Positions 28,664 to 36,970 of a stretch of 64,000 nucleotides of DNA are shown here, piece after piece. A program made the translations under genes and the position numbers. The notes under the pieces were generated by a model. It was not told the DNA's origin, did not search any database, and saw only the letters and a list, made by a program, of their open reading frames with translations. The stretch spans positions 163,673 to 227,672 of the forward strand of contig CAIOZY010000040.1 of the NCBI GenBank assembly GCA_903862935.1. The letters are read 5' to 3'. The DNA comes from an uncultured Opitutaceae bacterium (GTDB lineage Bacteria > Verrucomicrobiota > Verrucomicrobiia > Opitutales > Opitutaceae). Within the stretch, counting starts at the first letter, position 1. Every line of letters begins with the position of its first letter.

Positions 28664-30076
28664 ATGACAAAGATCGGCGCAACGTGGAGCGTCCTATCGG
28701 AAGGCGAGCTGGCCCGGATCCGGGTCGCGGCCCTTGACCTGATCGAGGATCCGGGCTTCGACCTGCACCACCCCTTCCTTCTGGACCGGGCCCGCGCGGC
28801 GGGGGCACGGGTCGCGCCAAGCGGTCGGGTGCGCATGGACCGCAGGCTTGTCGCCGAGCTGCTCGGGCGATCCCCGTCCCGGTATTCCATCCGAAACGTC
28901 CTCGGACAGAGCTGGGAGGTCGGGGGCCAGACGCCGAACGGGACGGCCATCGTGACAGACCCGTGGATCATCGACTACGCCTCAGGCGAGCCGCGCCGCC
29001 CCCGCCTCGAGGACCTGAGGCGGAACACAATCGTCGCCCAGGGGCTGGCCAGCGTGAGCGCGGTCAGCCGCATGGATTACCCGGTAACCGACGTTCCTGG
29101 GCCGGACTCGAGCCTGCGGGCCCTGGAGGAGCATCTGCTCAACCACGGCAAGGGGTACACCGTGATGCCAACCTCGCTCAAAAGCTTCGAGCAGTGGGTC
29201 GGGATCGCCCGGGTGCTGGCCCGGGGCGGGGACATCCGCGGCCTGGTGAGCACCGCTGTAGCCGTAGCCTCGCCCCTGGTGCTCGATCCCATGAACGCCG
29301 AGATCCTGGTCCGCGCAGTCCGGGCCGGCTTCCCCGTCATCTGCACGGTTTGCCCGATGGCCGGTTCGACCTCCCCGTACTCGGTTGCAGGCAGCCTCCT
29401 GCAGTCGCACGTCGAGGCCCTGATGGTGGTCCTCGCCTGCCAGCTTGTGGAGTCCGGAGCCCCGGTCCTGTACGGCTCGGGCATCTCGCTCACCGACCTG
29501 CGCGACGGGCACGACCTGTACTACACCCTGGACAAGGTCCTGTGGAAGGTCGCCGGGGTCCAACTCGGCCTCGCCGAGAACCTACCGGTAATGGCCGAGT
29601 GCGGCGGCACCCTCACCCACCGCTGCGACCCCCAGAGCGGCGCCGAGGGGATGCTCTTCATGCTTTCGGCCCTGGCCTCCCGCGCGCACGTCCTGTCGGG
29701 ATTCGGGTCCTGCCACAACGCGGTTGGGATGTCGGCCGAGATGATGGTGATCCAAAACGAGTACCTGAGGGCCTCGCGGCACCTCGGCCGCGGAATCCGC
29801 ATGGACGGCGGGCGGCTCGGGGTGGAGAGTCTGCGCAGGGCGGGGCCCGGCGGACATTTTCTGGACGACGAGCTCACACTCGACCTCATGCGCTCGGACG
29901 AGTTCCTGGCCCCGGGCCTCTTCGACGCGAGCGGTGGCCGCGCGAACGGCCGGCCGCTCCTGGAGGCCGCCCACGCGCGGGTTGAGGAAATGGTCTCGGG
30001 CTTCTCCTCCCCTGTCCCCGGGAATGTGCAGGAGGCCCTCCGGGCGCATTTTCGCCGGCTCCGCGGCGCCGCCTAG
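28664..30076 (+). CDS. Trimethylamine methyltransferase (MttB) superfamily protein, non-pyrrolysine
   Basis: 470 residues from the ATG at 28664; in-frame codons upstream run through the terminator and are excluded. It resembles the MttB/MtgB superfamily of corrinoid-dependent quaternary-amine methyltransferases, with segments SLLQSHVEALMVVLACQL, ECGGTLTHRCDPQSGAEGML and DGGRLGVESLRRAGPGGHFL. There is no in-frame amber codon, so the pyrrolysine of true MttB is absent, as in MtgB (glycine betaine). No corrinoid protein (MttC/MtgC) or corrinoid-reducing activator is seen in the window, so its methyl acceptor must be encoded elsewhere or its reaction differs. The gene converges with the small membrane-protein gene. 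Confidence 0.82.
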   Translation: MTKIGATWSVLSEGELARIRVAALDLIEDPGFDLHHPFLLDRARAAGARVAPSGRVRMDRRLVAELLGRSPSRYSIRNVLGQSWEVGGQTPNGTAIVTDPWIIDYASGEPRRPRLEDLRRNTIVAQGLASVSAVSRMDYPVTDVPGPDSSLRALEEHLLNHGKGYTVMPTSLKSFEQWVGIARVLARGGDIRGLVSTAVAVASPLVLDPMNAEILVRAVRAGFPVICTVCPMAGSTSPYSVAGSLLQSHVEALMVVLACQLVESGAPVLYGSGISLTDLRDGHDLYYTLDKVLWKVAGVQLGLAENLPVMAECGGTLTHRCDPQSGAEGMLFMLSALASRAHVLSGFGSCHNAVGMSAEMMVIQNEYLRASRHLGRGIRMDGGRLGVESLRRAGPGGHFLDDELTLDLMRSDEFLAPGLFDASGGRANGRPLLEAAHARVEEMVSGFSSPVPGNVQEALRAHFRRLRGAA

Positions 30077-30525
30077 CCCGGCGGGCCCGGTCGCTCCAGC
30101 CTGCGCCAGCCGACCACCACGAGGACGACGAAGGCGGCCAAGAGCGACGCGAACTTGAGCGCGTCGGCAAGTTCCCCCCAATAGTTCGCGTACCCGTCGC
30201 AGACGCTGAGGATCCCGCCGAACATGAGCCCGGAGCCGATCGCCGGCAGGCGCAGGAAGGCCCCCACGAGGATCGCCGCGATGCCAAGGGGAACCGCGAA
30301 GGCGAACAGGTGGCGCTCAAAGCGCTTTTCCTCCGCACGGTGCTCCGCCTGGAGCGAGCGTTGCTCGGCGAGCCGGGCGTTGCGCTCATCCCGGGACTCG
30401 CCGGGTGCGGCCGGAGGCGGTGGCTCCCATCGGGGCCTAGGGACAAACATGCTGACGCCGTAGTGGACAAGCATCGGGAAGATGACCGCGATGCCGAAGG
30501 CAATGGCTATCCTCTTAGCAAGCAT
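30073..30525 (-). CDS. Small membrane protein of unknown function
   Basis: 150 residues. One hydrophobic segment at the N-terminus (about 6-27), a Pro/Arg-rich and Glu-rich soluble stretch with ESRDERNARLAEQRSLQAEH, then hydrophobic segments at about 73-90, 92-105 and 123-142. No family is recognised. Codon use is like the neighbours, and the frame is free of stops across the whole length, which supports it being real. Its stop overlaps the MttB-family stop by four bases. Confidence 0.6.
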   Translation of the reverse strand: MLAKRIAIAFGIAVIFPMLVHYGVSMFVPRPRWEPPPPAAPGESRDERNARLAEQRSLQAEHRAEEKRFERHLFAFAVPLGIAAILVGAFLRLPAIGSGLMFGGILSVCDGYANYWGELADALKFASLLAAFVVLVVVGWRRLERPGPPG

Positions 30526-30656
30526 GGGATGAAACGGTTCGGGGTTGTCGCTGCGGGTGAGCTTAGCCCTCCGGAACCCCCTGCCAAGGGCCTTTGCGCG
30601 TCTGGCTGAGACGCTCCGGTCTTGCCTCGGCTGCCGGGCAAGGCGTTGATCGCGGG

Positions 30657-31208
30657 GTGATCCGGCCCCCGGAACACTTCGAGACCGCCCGGCTGTCAGC
30701 CCGCCCGCCCCAGGTCGAGGACGCTCCGGCTGTGCTGGCTGCCTACGCGGCAGACGCCGAGGTCACGCGCTACCTGAGTTGGAGGCCTTATCAAGCGGTC
30801 GAGCCTCTCGCCGATTTCCTGCAGGAGAGAGTCCGTTCCTGGGAAACCGGGCAGGGGAACTTCGCGTGGCTGCTGTGCCCGAAGGGGACGGAGGAGCCGA
30901 TCGGCTCGATCGGCTGCACGATCGAAGGCGGCTCGGTGATGTTCGGCTACGTCCTCGGCCGGCGGCACTGGGGCCGGGGCCTCATGCCGGAGGCGCTGGG
31001 GCATCTGGTCGGCTGGGCGCTCGCCCAGCCGGAGATCTTCCGCGCGTGGGCTTTCTGCGATGCCGAGAACGCCGCTTCGGTCCGGGTCATGGAAAAGACG
31101 GGAATGTGCCGGGAGGGAACGCTCCGCCGCTGGCACCTGTGCCCGAACCTCGGGCCGGAACCGCGCGACTGCATCGTGTGTTCAAAGGTGCGCCGAGCGG
31201 CAGCTTAA
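30657..31208 (+). CDS. GNAT acetyltransferase, RimJ/RimL type
   Basis: 183 residues from a GTG at 30657 (MIRPPEHFETARLSARPPQV); a TTG 21 codons upstream is possible but less likely. The FETARLSARP beginning, YVLGRRHWGRGLMPEALGHL (acetyl-CoA pyrophosphate loop, here RRHWGRG) and NAASVRVMEKTGMCREGTLR are classic RimJ/RimL-family blocks. It would acetylate a ribosomal-protein N-terminus or a small molecule; the target is unknown. It stands alone. The following 170 bases before the ligase gene contain GC-rich palindromic sequence and a small GATTAGTAATC dyad at 31304-31314. Confidence 0.88.
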   Translation: MIRPPEHFETARLSARPPQVEDAPAVLAAYAADAEVTRYLSWRPYQAVEPLADFLQERVRSWETGQGNFAWLLCPKGTEEPIGSIGCTIEGGSVMFGYVLGRRHWGRGLMPEALGHLVGWALAQPEIFRAWAFCDAENAASVRVMEKTGMCREGTLRRWHLCPNLGPEPRDCIVCSKVRRAAA

Positions 31209-31379
31209 GGGGCCGGCCCCGCCGGGGATCCCGGCCGGCCGCTCGGAAAGCAGCGGGAGCGCAGCTAGTCCCGACCCATCCCCGGAGCGGGACCGGTCTT
31301 AGTGATTAGTAATCAATCCTGAGGCATAGTGCCTCGCCGGGGCGGCAGGCAAAATGGCCGGGCCAGTCTTCCGTCCTCC

Positions 31380-33644
31380 ATGACGCAAACGCCGCCCCCA
31401 ACCGTCCGAGAGCCTGCCCGGCCCGTCGAGCTTCCGCCGCCCGACTCCCCGGGATACGTTCCTGGGCCCGCCGCACGGGTCACGTTCCTTGGGACCTGCG
31501 CGGCCGTCTGGCTGCTGCTTCTTCTCCATCTCCCGCTGGCCCTCCCCATTGCAGCCGTCCTGGCCGCGGCCTTCTTGGCAAGAGGCCCCGCCGCGGGCGC
31601 CGAGCGGGCGGCCGCCGCAGGGCTCACCGCCGTCGTCCTCCTTCTCCTTAAGGACCTGTGCCCCGGGCAGCCGCCGGGTTTCGGGCGGTGGCTTTCCGAT
31701 TCGGGGCTCGGCGCGGCGCAGCCCTGGCTCGGAACCAGAAACCCCCAGGTCCTCTGCGCGCTGCGCCAGGCCGGGGCCGTTGCGGCCTGCTTCCTCGGTG
31801 CCGCTGCGGTTCATGCCGCCTGGGTCCGCCGGTATTTCTCGCGGGGCCAGTGGCTCTCCTTTCTCACTGCGTTGCTCGCGGCGTGGTGCCTGGCGGTGTT
31901 CCTCGGGCTGCGGACCCACCCCGTCTACGGAGCCGAGCACCACGTGCTCGCCGTCCCGAGCAAGAATTCCGCCGCCTCGCTCGCAGCCCTGGGCTCAATC
32001 CTCGGCCTGGGATATTGCTGGGCCTCGGCCCGCCGGGATCAGCTCGCCCGCGCGGGGGCCGGGCTCGCCGCGGCGGCCCTGTGCCTGGCAACCCTGGCAG
32101 AGCTTAGGTCGTGGACCGGGGTGATTGGCGCCGCCGCGGGGCTCGGGCTCATGGGATGGCGGGCGATGAGGCGGCGCGCCTCCGCCGGCCACTCCGCCAT
32201 TGCCGCTGCCGCAGCAGCAGCGGCGCTCGGAGCCGGCCTTCTCGTCCTGAATCCCGATCTCGGGGATCGGCTCAGGAGCCCGGACGGGGACTACCGGATC
32301 TCGATTTGGAGGGACTGCCTCCCGCTCGTTCAGGCCTCCCCAGTGCTGGGGACAGGGCTCGGGAGCTTCGAGGGGGTCTACCCCCTATCGGCCCGGCTGG
32401 AGCTCACTCGGGACTCCCGCATGGCTCATCCGGACTCAAGCTGGGTGCTCCTGGCCATCGAATGGGGGCTCCTTCCCTCGGCCCTTGTCCTCGGCGCGGC
32501 TGCCTGGACCGTGCTCGGGGGTCGCCACCACCGCGGCGCAGCCTCCGAGGATCAGGATCCGGCCGTACGCGCAACCGTGCGCTCGGCAGTCCTCGCGTGG
32601 CTGGTCTGCGCCATCACCGATCCGGCCTTTCACAGGCCGGAGACCCTCGGCATGGGGTGCGCCCTTCTGGCTGTGGTGCGCGGATCCCACGGCGGAGTCC
32701 GCACCCGGCCCGGTTTGCGGGTCGCCGCAGTCCTCGGGCTGGCCGCGCTCGCCGGCGCGGGCGCGTGGGCCCGGATCAGGCCGGACGGCTTCGCGGAACC
32801 GTCCCTCTACCGGGAGCGCGACCTTGCGCTCGACCCCCTGAACCCCCGGGTCCACCTGAACGCGGCAGCCGCGATCCTTAACCGCGCCCTGCAGCTTGCG
32901 CACCTTCGGGCCTCAGTCCTCCTCGACCATCGTTCGGCCCGGCTTCCCTGGGAGATCGCCCGGCGCCTCACCGCCGCCCAGCCCGCAGAGGCTGCCTATT
33001 ATTGGGAAAAGGCCCTGGAGCGGGCCCGGGCGGACCCAGGGTACGCCTCGACGATCCTCGAGGGGGGGCTGAATGAGTTTCCCGGTCAGCCCCTAGGGTA
33101 TTGGGAGCCGATCGTGTTCAGCGCAGATCCCGACCTCGGGGTCGTCCTCGCCGCCCGTGCCGGGCCGGACGCTCCAGGCATCCTCCGGCGCTGGGTCGGC
33201 TTGGCCAAACCCTCCTGCCTTTCGGTCCGCGACCTCTCTCAGGACTTCTTCGCGGGGCTTGGCGCGGCTCCCGGGCAGGCGGGGTTGCTGGAAGACTTTC
33301 TCAAGCAGAATCCCCGGGGGCTCCCGCGAAATTTCCTCCTGAGGGCAGTCCGGCTCCTACACGCCTCGGGACGGGACGAGCCCGCCTGGAACGTCCTGCT
33401 CAGCCTGGAGCCCTTTCTCGGAGCGGACCGGGAGCGCAACGGCGCCTTGCCCCAGCGGGAGTACTACCGGGCGCAGGCGCTGGTCCGCTCGATTCACGAC
33501 GAGAACCGGGCGCGCCTTCTGAAGGAGCTCTGCGGGCAGCCGTCCGCCCCGGTCTGGTTTCATCTCGAGTACGCCCGGGAGCTGCGCCGGCTCGGGCGCG
33601 AGGCCGAGGCCGTGGAGCACCTGATGGGGCTGGCGGCGCCGTGA
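31380..33644 (+). CDS. O-antigen ligase/polymerase-like (Wzy_C) membrane protein with long C-terminal domain
   Basis: 754 residues from the ATG at 31380; a GTG at 31329 would add 17. Residues 30-480 contain about ten to twelve hydrophobic segments, with the Wzy_C-like block AELRSWTGVIGAAAGLGLMG and DYRISIWRDCLPLVQASPVLG-type loop followed by GTGLGSFEGVYP and HPDSSWVLLAIEWGLL. These are typical of O-antigen ligase/WaaL-like proteins, whose large periplasmic loop carries a conserved His and Arg. The last 270 residues are soluble and helix-rich and look like degenerate TPR or HEAT units, for example AEAAYYWEKALERARADP. It probably joins or polymerises lipid-linked glycan. It converges with the receiver-kinase gene (21-base gap). 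Confidence 0.78.
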   Translation: MTQTPPPTVREPARPVELPPPDSPGYVPGPAARVTFLGTCAAVWLLLLLHLPLALPIAAVLAAAFLARGPAAGAERAAAAGLTAVVLLLLKDLCPGQPPGFGRWLSDSGLGAAQPWLGTRNPQVLCALRQAGAVAACFLGAAAVHAAWVRRYFSRGQWLSFLTALLAAWCLAVFLGLRTHPVYGAEHHVLAVPSKNSAASLAALGSILGLGYCWASARRDQLARAGAGLAAAALCLATLAELRSWTGVIGAAAGLGLMGWRAMRRRASAGHSAIAAAAAAAALGAGLLVLNPDLGDRLRSPDGDYRISIWRDCLPLVQASPVLGTGLGSFEGVYPLSARLELTRDSRMAHPDSSWVLLAIEWGLLPSALVLGAAAWTVLGGRHHRGAASEDQDPAVRATVRSAVLAWLVCAITDPAFHRPETLGMGCALLAVVRGSHGGVRTRPGLRVAAVLGLAALAGAGAWARIRPDGFAEPSLYRERDLALDPLNPRVHLNAAAAILNRALQLAHLRASVLLDHRSARLPWEIARRLTAAQPAEAAYYWEKALERARADPGYASTILEGGLNEFPGQPLGYWEPIVFSADPDLGVVLAARAGPDAPGILRRWVGLAKPSCLSVRDLSQDFFAGLGAAPGQAGLLEDFLKQNPRGLPRNFLLRAVRLLHASGRDEPAWNVLLSLEPFLGADRERNGALPQREYYRAQALVRSIHDENRARLLKELCGQPSAPVWFHLEYARELRRLGREAEAVEHLMGLAAP

Positions 33645-33665
33645 CGGGTTCAATCTCAGGTCCAG

Positions 33666-34796
33666 TCAGCGCGCCCTGGGGCAGCGCAGCAGAAGACGCG
33701 CCTGCAGCCCCGGGTCACTTCCGTTGCGGATCAGGGTGAACCGTCCGCCCGAGCACGCCGCAAAGAGCCGGCAGATCGCAAGCCCCAGGCCCAGGCCCTG
33801 CTGCTCACAGCTCTCCCTCTCGAACTGCCGGAAGGCTGACACGCGGGCGATCTGCTCGTCGGTCATTCCCCTGCCCCGATCCGAGACCGTGATCACGTAA
33901 TGGCCGTCGAGCGGGCGGCCGGTGAGCTCAACCGGGGTCCCCGGGGCCGAGAACTTGCAGGCGTTGTCCACAAGCTGGAGAACGACCCGGTCGAGGAACC
34001 CCTCCGGAACGTGCAGGCCGCAGGGCGCCAGATCGATCCTCAGGTCCCTCTCACGACCGTGGTGCGCGGCCCTGAACTGGGCCGCGGCCACCACGGCCTG
34101 GAGCCAGTCGCAGACGGCCGGCACGGGCGGCCCGTCCGCCGCGGGCGCGGCGGCCCTGTCGCTGAGCTCGAGCCACAGCGCCAGATTCTCGAACATCCGC
34201 AGCAGCCGATTGCCGCTCTCGAGGATGCTGTGCGCGAACTCATCAATCTCCTCCCGGCTCAGGCCGGGGCCTGTTCGGGCACCGTCCCTCATGAGGGAGG
34301 CAAAACCCAGGATCCCCATGAGCGGAGTGCGGTACTCGTGTGGAAGCCAGCTCCTGAGAAACTTTGCGCGCTCCTCAGGAAGAAATTCGGGCCGGGGCGC
34401 CCGGGAGATCCTGAGGCGGATGCTCTTCAGGGCTGCGTCCGGCTCGAAGGGCTTGGGGATGTAGTCGTCGGCGCCCAGGGCGAGCCCCCGGCGCATGTCG
34501 CCCGCGCTTGCCCTCTCGGAGAGAAACACGAACGGGATGTCGCAAAACTCCGGGGACTTCCTCATCGCGCCCAGAAGCTCGTATCCGTCCATCCCGGGCA
34601 TGCGAACATCGCTGAGGACAAGCCTCGGCCTGAGTCCCGAGGAGAGATGCTCCCAGGCCTCCTTTCCGTCCGCTGCAATCTCCAACTCGTAGCCCTCCGA
34701 GAGCAGGATCTCCCCCACCGTGGCGCACAGCAGTCGGTCGTCGTCGACGACAAGGATGAGCGGCTTGCTCCCCTCGCTCGCTTCGCGGGAAACCAT
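33666..34796 (-). CDS. Hybrid protein: receiver domain followed by histidine kinase core
   Basis: 376 residues, soluble. Residues about 10-130 are a receiver (LILVVDDDRLLCATVGEILL, phosphoacceptor in LVLSDVRMPGMDGYEL, Lys in DDYIPKPFEPD). Then a HisKA-like region has the H-box LPHEYRTPLMGILGFASLM, and residues 240-372 are an HATPase domain (VDNACKFSAPG, DRGRGMTDEQIARV, GLGLGLAICRLFA). It has no sensor region. It is the last gene of the run starting at the CHASE3-PAS protein, 15 bases after a stand-alone receiver gene. It probably supplies the kinase core that the CHASE3-PAS protein lacks. Confidence 0.88.
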   Translation of the reverse strand: MVSREASEGSKPLILVVDDDRLLCATVGEILLSEGYELEIAADGKEAWEHLSSGLRPRLVLSDVRMPGMDGYELLGAMRKSPEFCDIPFVFLSERASAGDMRRGLALGADDYIPKPFEPDAALKSIRLRISRAPRPEFLPEERAKFLRSWLPHEYRTPLMGILGFASLMRDGARTGPGLSREEIDEFAHSILESGNRLLRMFENLALWLELSDRAAAPAADGPPVPAVCDWLQAVVAAAQFRAAHHGRERDLRIDLAPCGLHVPEGFLDRVVLQLVDNACKFSAPGTPVELTGRPLDGHYVITVSDRGRGMTDEQIARVSAFRQFERESCEQQGLGLGLAICRLFAACSGGRFTLIRNGSDPGLQARLLLRCPRAR

Positions 34797-34811
34797 GCGG
34801 GATGGGGTGGG

Positions 34812-35177
34812 TCAGCTCTTGAGCAGACGACCGGCCTCGTCGAGAATGCGATTGAGCCGACTGGGTTTAGGCAGGTAGGAACTCACCAGGGATCCCATCG
34901 AAGCCTCAATGACCTGCGGGTCGAATAGGACTCCTGTCAAGAGGATCGTCGGCAGCTGCGGAATGAGCCCCCTGAGCTGCGCGAGCAGACGCATCCCGTC
35001 GGACTCCGACAGCTGCAGGTCGCAGATCGCAAGGGCCGGCGGATCGGCCTGCGCGGCCCGGAGGGCCTCGATCGCCGTGACGGCGGCGGTGACCCTGTAT
35101 CCCTTTGCCCTGAAGGCAGCCGAGAGGACCCCCAGGACCTCGGGCTGGTCGTCGACGATTAGGATGTGCTCGTTCAT
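34812..35177 (-). CDS. Stand-alone response regulator receiver domain
   Basis: 121 residues, a single receiver domain with no output domain: HILIVDDQPEVLGVLSAAFR, phosphoacceptor Asp in LAICDLQLSESDGMRLLA, Thr in TILLTGVLF and Lys in SSYLPKPSRLN. The start at 35177 overlaps the stop of the CHASE3-PAS gene by four bases (ATGA), so the two are made together. CheY/Spo0F-like proteins of this size act by protein contact or as phosphorelay intermediates. Confidence 0.9.
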   Translation of the reverse strand: MNEHILIVDDQPEVLGVLSAAFRAKGYRVTAAVTAIEALRAAQADPPALAICDLQLSESDGMRLLAQLRGLIPQLPTILLTGVLFDPQVIEASMGSLVSSYLPKPSRLNRILDEAGRLLKS

Positions 35178-36361
35178 GGTGTGCTGACGGCCGTCGCGGA
35201 GGCCAGGACGAGGAGCCCTCCGACCACCCTGCCGCTGTCGCGCAGCGGGTGCATCGTCAGGGACACCGGCACCGACCTTCCCCAGGCCGCGGCTACCGTA
35301 GCCGGCCGGCCCTCCAGGTCGCGCCCCTCCCCTATGGCCCGGGCAACGGGGCTGACCGGGCCGGCGCTCCCGTCACCGGGAGCCACCGTGACAAAGGCGT
35401 GGAGCGGTTGGTTGATCACCTGGGCGGCGTCCAGACCGATCAGGTGCAGGGCGGCCGGGTTCGCACGGGAGATTCCGAGGGCGCGGGTGAGCACAATCAC
35501 CGGCTCGCGCAGGGCCGAGAACACGAGATCGTTGTACCGCATCTGCTGCTCCATCGCGAGGTTCGCCCACTGCTCCTCCCTCAGGTCGCCCTCGAGCTTC
35601 CCGTTCGCCTCCCGCAATTTCTCCGTGGCGCGCGCGACCGCTTCCTCGAGGATCCGGTTCTGGTCCCCAAGTTCAGCGGCCCTGCGCCTCCGAGCGGCAA
35701 TGTCGGAGCCGACAAGCCAAGCCGCCCCAGTCAGGAGGGCGAGGTTGAGGATCGAGCCCGAGAGCACGGTCCAGCCGGTCGCCCGCGCCTGCTGGACACT
35801 TTCGGTGTCCAGCCGGGATAGCTCCTCCAGGGCTGCGCCGCGCAGAAGCGAAAGTGCGGACTTGATCGCCTTGGCCGAGCCTCCGCCGCCCGCCTCCTGG
35901 GGGGGGCGGGATCCGGCCGGGCCGGACAGAAGCGCCGTGTCAGAGTCACAGCGCTCGCGAAGGAGCCCGTCCACACGGACGGCCCTGGCGGCCTGCCGGG
36001 GATCCGCACGAACGAGGGCCTGGAGGGTGGCGCTGTGTTCCTCGGCCTCGGAGAGCGCGTTGGCGTACTGAGCCCGGTAGCCCGCTGCCCCGGTCGCGAG
36101 AAACGACTCCAAGCTGTCCTGGGCCTCGGACAGGCACCCGGCGATGTCCCCAGTCTCGAGAACGACGCTGAGTGCGTGGTTCACCACGTCGCTCCGGCGC
36201 TCCGAAGTCCGAACACTGCGGACCGAGACCCAGGCCATGGCGAGGATGACCGCCAAGACGGCCGCGAAAACCGCGACCGCACCGCGCACAAAGAGTTCAG
36301 TCCGGTCGGTTCGTGTCGCCGGCGGCTCGACCGCCGGGATGTCGTTAATTCCGCTCGGCAT
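35174..36361 (-). CDS. Membrane sensor with CHASE3-like and PAS domains, no kinase domain
   Basis: 395 residues from the ATG at 36361 (MPSGINDIP); longer in-frame readings lie inside the upstream gene. TM1 is at about 25-45. A periplasmic helical region (about 50-190) has the CHASE3-like pattern VVLETGDIAGCLSEAQDSLE, FLATGAAGYRAQY and LVRADPRQAARAVRVDGLL. TM2 is at about 200-220, followed by a coiled coil (GDQNRILEEAVARATEKLRE) and a C-terminal PAS domain (DLVFSALREPVIVLTRALG, PLHAFVTVAPGDG, VPVSLTMHPLRDSGRVVGGL). It ends after the PAS domain: no HisKA, HATPase, GGDEF or HTH follows. It overlaps the receiver gene by four bases and the transglutaminase-like gene by 17. Confidence 0.82.
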   Translation of the reverse strand: MPSGINDIPAVEPPATRTDRTELFVRGAVAVFAAVLAVILAMAWVSVRSVRTSERRSDVVNHALSVVLETGDIAGCLSEAQDSLESFLATGAAGYRAQYANALSEAEEHSATLQALVRADPRQAARAVRVDGLLRERCDSDTALLSGPAGSRPPQEAGGGGSAKAIKSALSLLRGAALEELSRLDTESVQQARATGWTVLSGSILNLALLTGAAWLVGSDIAARRRRAAELGDQNRILEEAVARATEKLREANGKLEGDLREEQWANLAMEQQMRYNDLVFSALREPVIVLTRALGISRANPAALHLIGLDAAQVINQPLHAFVTVAPGDGSAGPVSPVARAIGEGRDLEGRPATVAAAWGRSVPVSLTMHPLRDSGRVVGGLLVLASATAVSTP

Positions 36362-36914
36362 CGGGGTCGTCCTCCGGGGGATAGATCTTGACGACGGTCC
36401 GTACGAAGCGCTTTCGCTCGGTCTCGTAGTCGTACGTGTACTCGGAGGCCGACGTCCAGCTCTCATCAAAGGAGTCCGCCACCTCCTCGGCAATGTCCCG
36501 CAGCCTCGGCCCGCAGCGGGTGAGCTTGAAAAGGTACCGGCGCTTATTGTAGTCGAGGTACGCCCTCGACTCGTCGACATAGCAAACCGCGTGGGCGACT
36601 TGGCCAACGAGCCTGACGTGGACCAGCTTTGTCGTGAGGTGTCGCCGCCTAAGGACATAGTCGGCCAGGCATGCGAAATCGTCGCAGTCGCCGCGGCCTA
36701 GGGACAGGAATACCTCGGGGGACCGGATTCCGGGATGTTGCTCGTAGTCGAAGTCCTCGACCCTGGCCTCCAGTCTTCGCGGGGTGAGCCCGGGGTCGTC
36801 TAGGAGGGATGCCAGCGTGACCGGGGCTTGTGAGGGTTGCGGGGCCGTAAGGGCAAGACTCAGGATCATCACGGTCGGGATGAGGGAAAATACAGGGCTT
36901 CTCGGGGGCGTCAC
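36345..36914 (-). CDS. Secreted transglutaminase-like cysteine protein
   Basis: 189 residues with an N-terminal signal sequence (SPVFSLIPTVMILSLALTA, cleavage near APQPSQA). The catalytic triad of the transglutaminase/papain-like superfamily can be read as Cys77 (GRGDCDDFACL), His108 (VAHAVCYVD) and Asp121 (AYLDYN). The GDCDDFA context recalls bacterial transglutaminase-like cysteine proteinases such as LapG, which work in the periplasm. It lies inside the exopolysaccharide/phosphorelay run, ahead of the CHASE3 sensor. A role in trimming a surface adhesin or linking envelope parts is possible but not shown. Confidence 0.78.
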   Translation of the reverse strand: MTPPRSPVFSLIPTVMILSLALTAPQPSQAPVTLASLLDDPGLTPRRLEARVEDFDYEQHPGIRSPEVFLSLGRGDCDDFACLADYVLRRRHLTTKLVHVRLVGQVAHAVCYVDESRAYLDYNKRRYLFKLTRCGPRLRDIAEEVADSFDESWTSASEYTYDYETERKRFVRTVVKIYPPEDDPDAERN

Positions 36915-36970
36915 CAGGAGGGCTTGGAATCAACGCATAGGGCCAAGGTCGCTTTGCCTTGCCGGCGGCA

